Positions 63,415-64,000 of a stretch of DNA of 64,000 bases are shown here, in pieces. Every line of letters begins with the position of its first letter. Within the stretch, counting starts at the first letter, position 1. A program made the position numbers and the translations under genes. Under the pieces are notes generated by a model. That model had not been told where the DNA came from. It worked only from the letters and a program-made list of their open reading frames with translations, and did no database searches. The DNA comes from Sorex araneus (lineage: Eukaryota > Chordata > Mammalia > Eulipotyphla > Soricidae). The stretch is taken from contig NC_073306.1 of the NCBI RefSeq assembly GCF_027595985.1, positions 80,576,599 to 80,640,598 on the forward strand, written 5' to 3'.

Positions 63415-63848
63415 CTTTTATTCAGTGTAGAAAACCTAGGAGCACTATTTAATGTTTTTTACGTTAGTGTCACGCAAAGATGATTTTCCTGCTATTCCAC
63501 TTCAGAGTTCTTCCAGATCATTCAGGGCTGCTCTGGGCACAGCGGTTCCCATTAACACCACGGGTATGTGCACACTCCAGTCTTTAACAGAAAACATACC
63601 CAAATCACTCAATTGAGAAGAAACTTTCGTCATCTTATAACTCAGTTCCCTGGTTTACCCCCACCAGCCCCTGTCCCACATGCACACTCGCCTGCTGACA
63701 CTGCGTGCAAGCTTCCAAACTTCAACTAATTCTGCCTTCCCCACATATTTTGAGGTTTGGGGAGATCCAAAAAGGAGATATATTTTTTGGACCCATTCCA
63801 AATCAAAAGAAGGGCTTAGAAAATGTTTATGGTTGCTTTAGTTTAAGC
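63415..63848. other. 5' flank stretch without recognisable feature
   Basis: Unique-looking, ending in a T-run at 63850-63873. No exon is supported. Confidence 0.45.
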
Positions 63849-63884
63849 TTTTTTTTTTTTTTTTTTTTTTTTTAAGAAACAGGC

Positions 63885-64000
63885 AGGGGAAGGGCAGAGC
63901 AGTAGCACAGCAGTAGATGCTTGTTTGGCAGGTGGCCAAACCCAGTTTGATCCCTGACATTGCATATGGTCCCCATACTATCACTAGGACTAGTCCCTGA
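63885..64000 (+). mobile_element. Old SINE cut by the window end
   Basis: GGGCAGAGCAGTAGCACAGC head, CAGTTTGATCCCTGACATTG, and a body that continues past 64000. Confidence 0.75.

Noticed and set aside
32010..64000. Exons of BRDT, the gene lying upstream of TGFBR3 in human
   Set aside because: No bromodomain-coding segment or convincing exon was found. In human the two genes are tens of kilobases apart, so its start may lie beyond this window.

Overview
The window is mammalian nuclear DNA, most likely from a shrew (Soricidae, probably Sorex). The main evidence is dozens of copies of a tRNA-headed SINE whose consensus (head GGGGCTGGAGCGATAGCACA, B box GGTTCGATTCC, then CATCCCATATGGTCCCC) I recognise from common-shrew sequence. 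Young L1 3' ends, an RTE-type LINE remnant, and old MIR and L2 fragments fit a placental genome. The species call rests on memory, not a search. I use SINE-A for the short form (about 175 bp, ending GTGTGACCC plus an A-rich tail) and SINE-B for the form with the same head but a different body and a 3' tail ending GGGATGACAGTGACAGTGA.

There is one real gene, TGFBR3 (betaglycan, the type III TGF-beta co-receptor), on the minus strand. Its first coding exon is at 5733-5896 and encodes the whole signal peptide, with consensus splice sites on both sides. A CpG island at about 30.78-32.01 kb lies 25 kb upstream in transcription terms. It has the look of the promoter and non-coding exon 1, with a plausible exon 1 donor at 31344/31343. 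Positions 1-5732 are the start of intron 2, 5897-31343 would be intron 1, and about 32.0-64.0 kb is the 5' flank. No other protein-coding exon, tRNA, rRNA, snRNA or CRISPR array is supported.

Intron 1 (5.9-31.3 kb) is crowded with SINEs, L2 and MIR fragments and several L1 3' ends. It also holds a repeat-free, CpG-containing stretch at about 9.0-9.72 kb that could be a conserved enhancer. From about 29.12 to 32.79 kb there is no SINE at all, which frames the promoter. The 5' flank (32.8-64 kb) holds a 5'-truncated RTE LINE with a 12-bp target-site duplication (40033-41038), an inactive relic. It also holds a possible LTR-like purine-rich block (41.5-41.93 kb), a purine-only GGA/GAA tract of more than 700 bp (46.38-47.10 kb), further GAAA and CCTT arrays, and many nested SINEs.

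The most informative system here is the retroposon ecology. SINE-A and SINE-B share a tRNA-like head, but SINE-B carries the 3' end of the RTE LINE while SINE-A ends in an A-rich tail. SINE-A copies have 11-17 bp duplications that are mostly A-rich at one end. SINE-B copies and the RTE have 9-12 bp duplications without that bias. This suggests one tRNA-derived head has been spread by two different LINE machineries, L1 and RTE.
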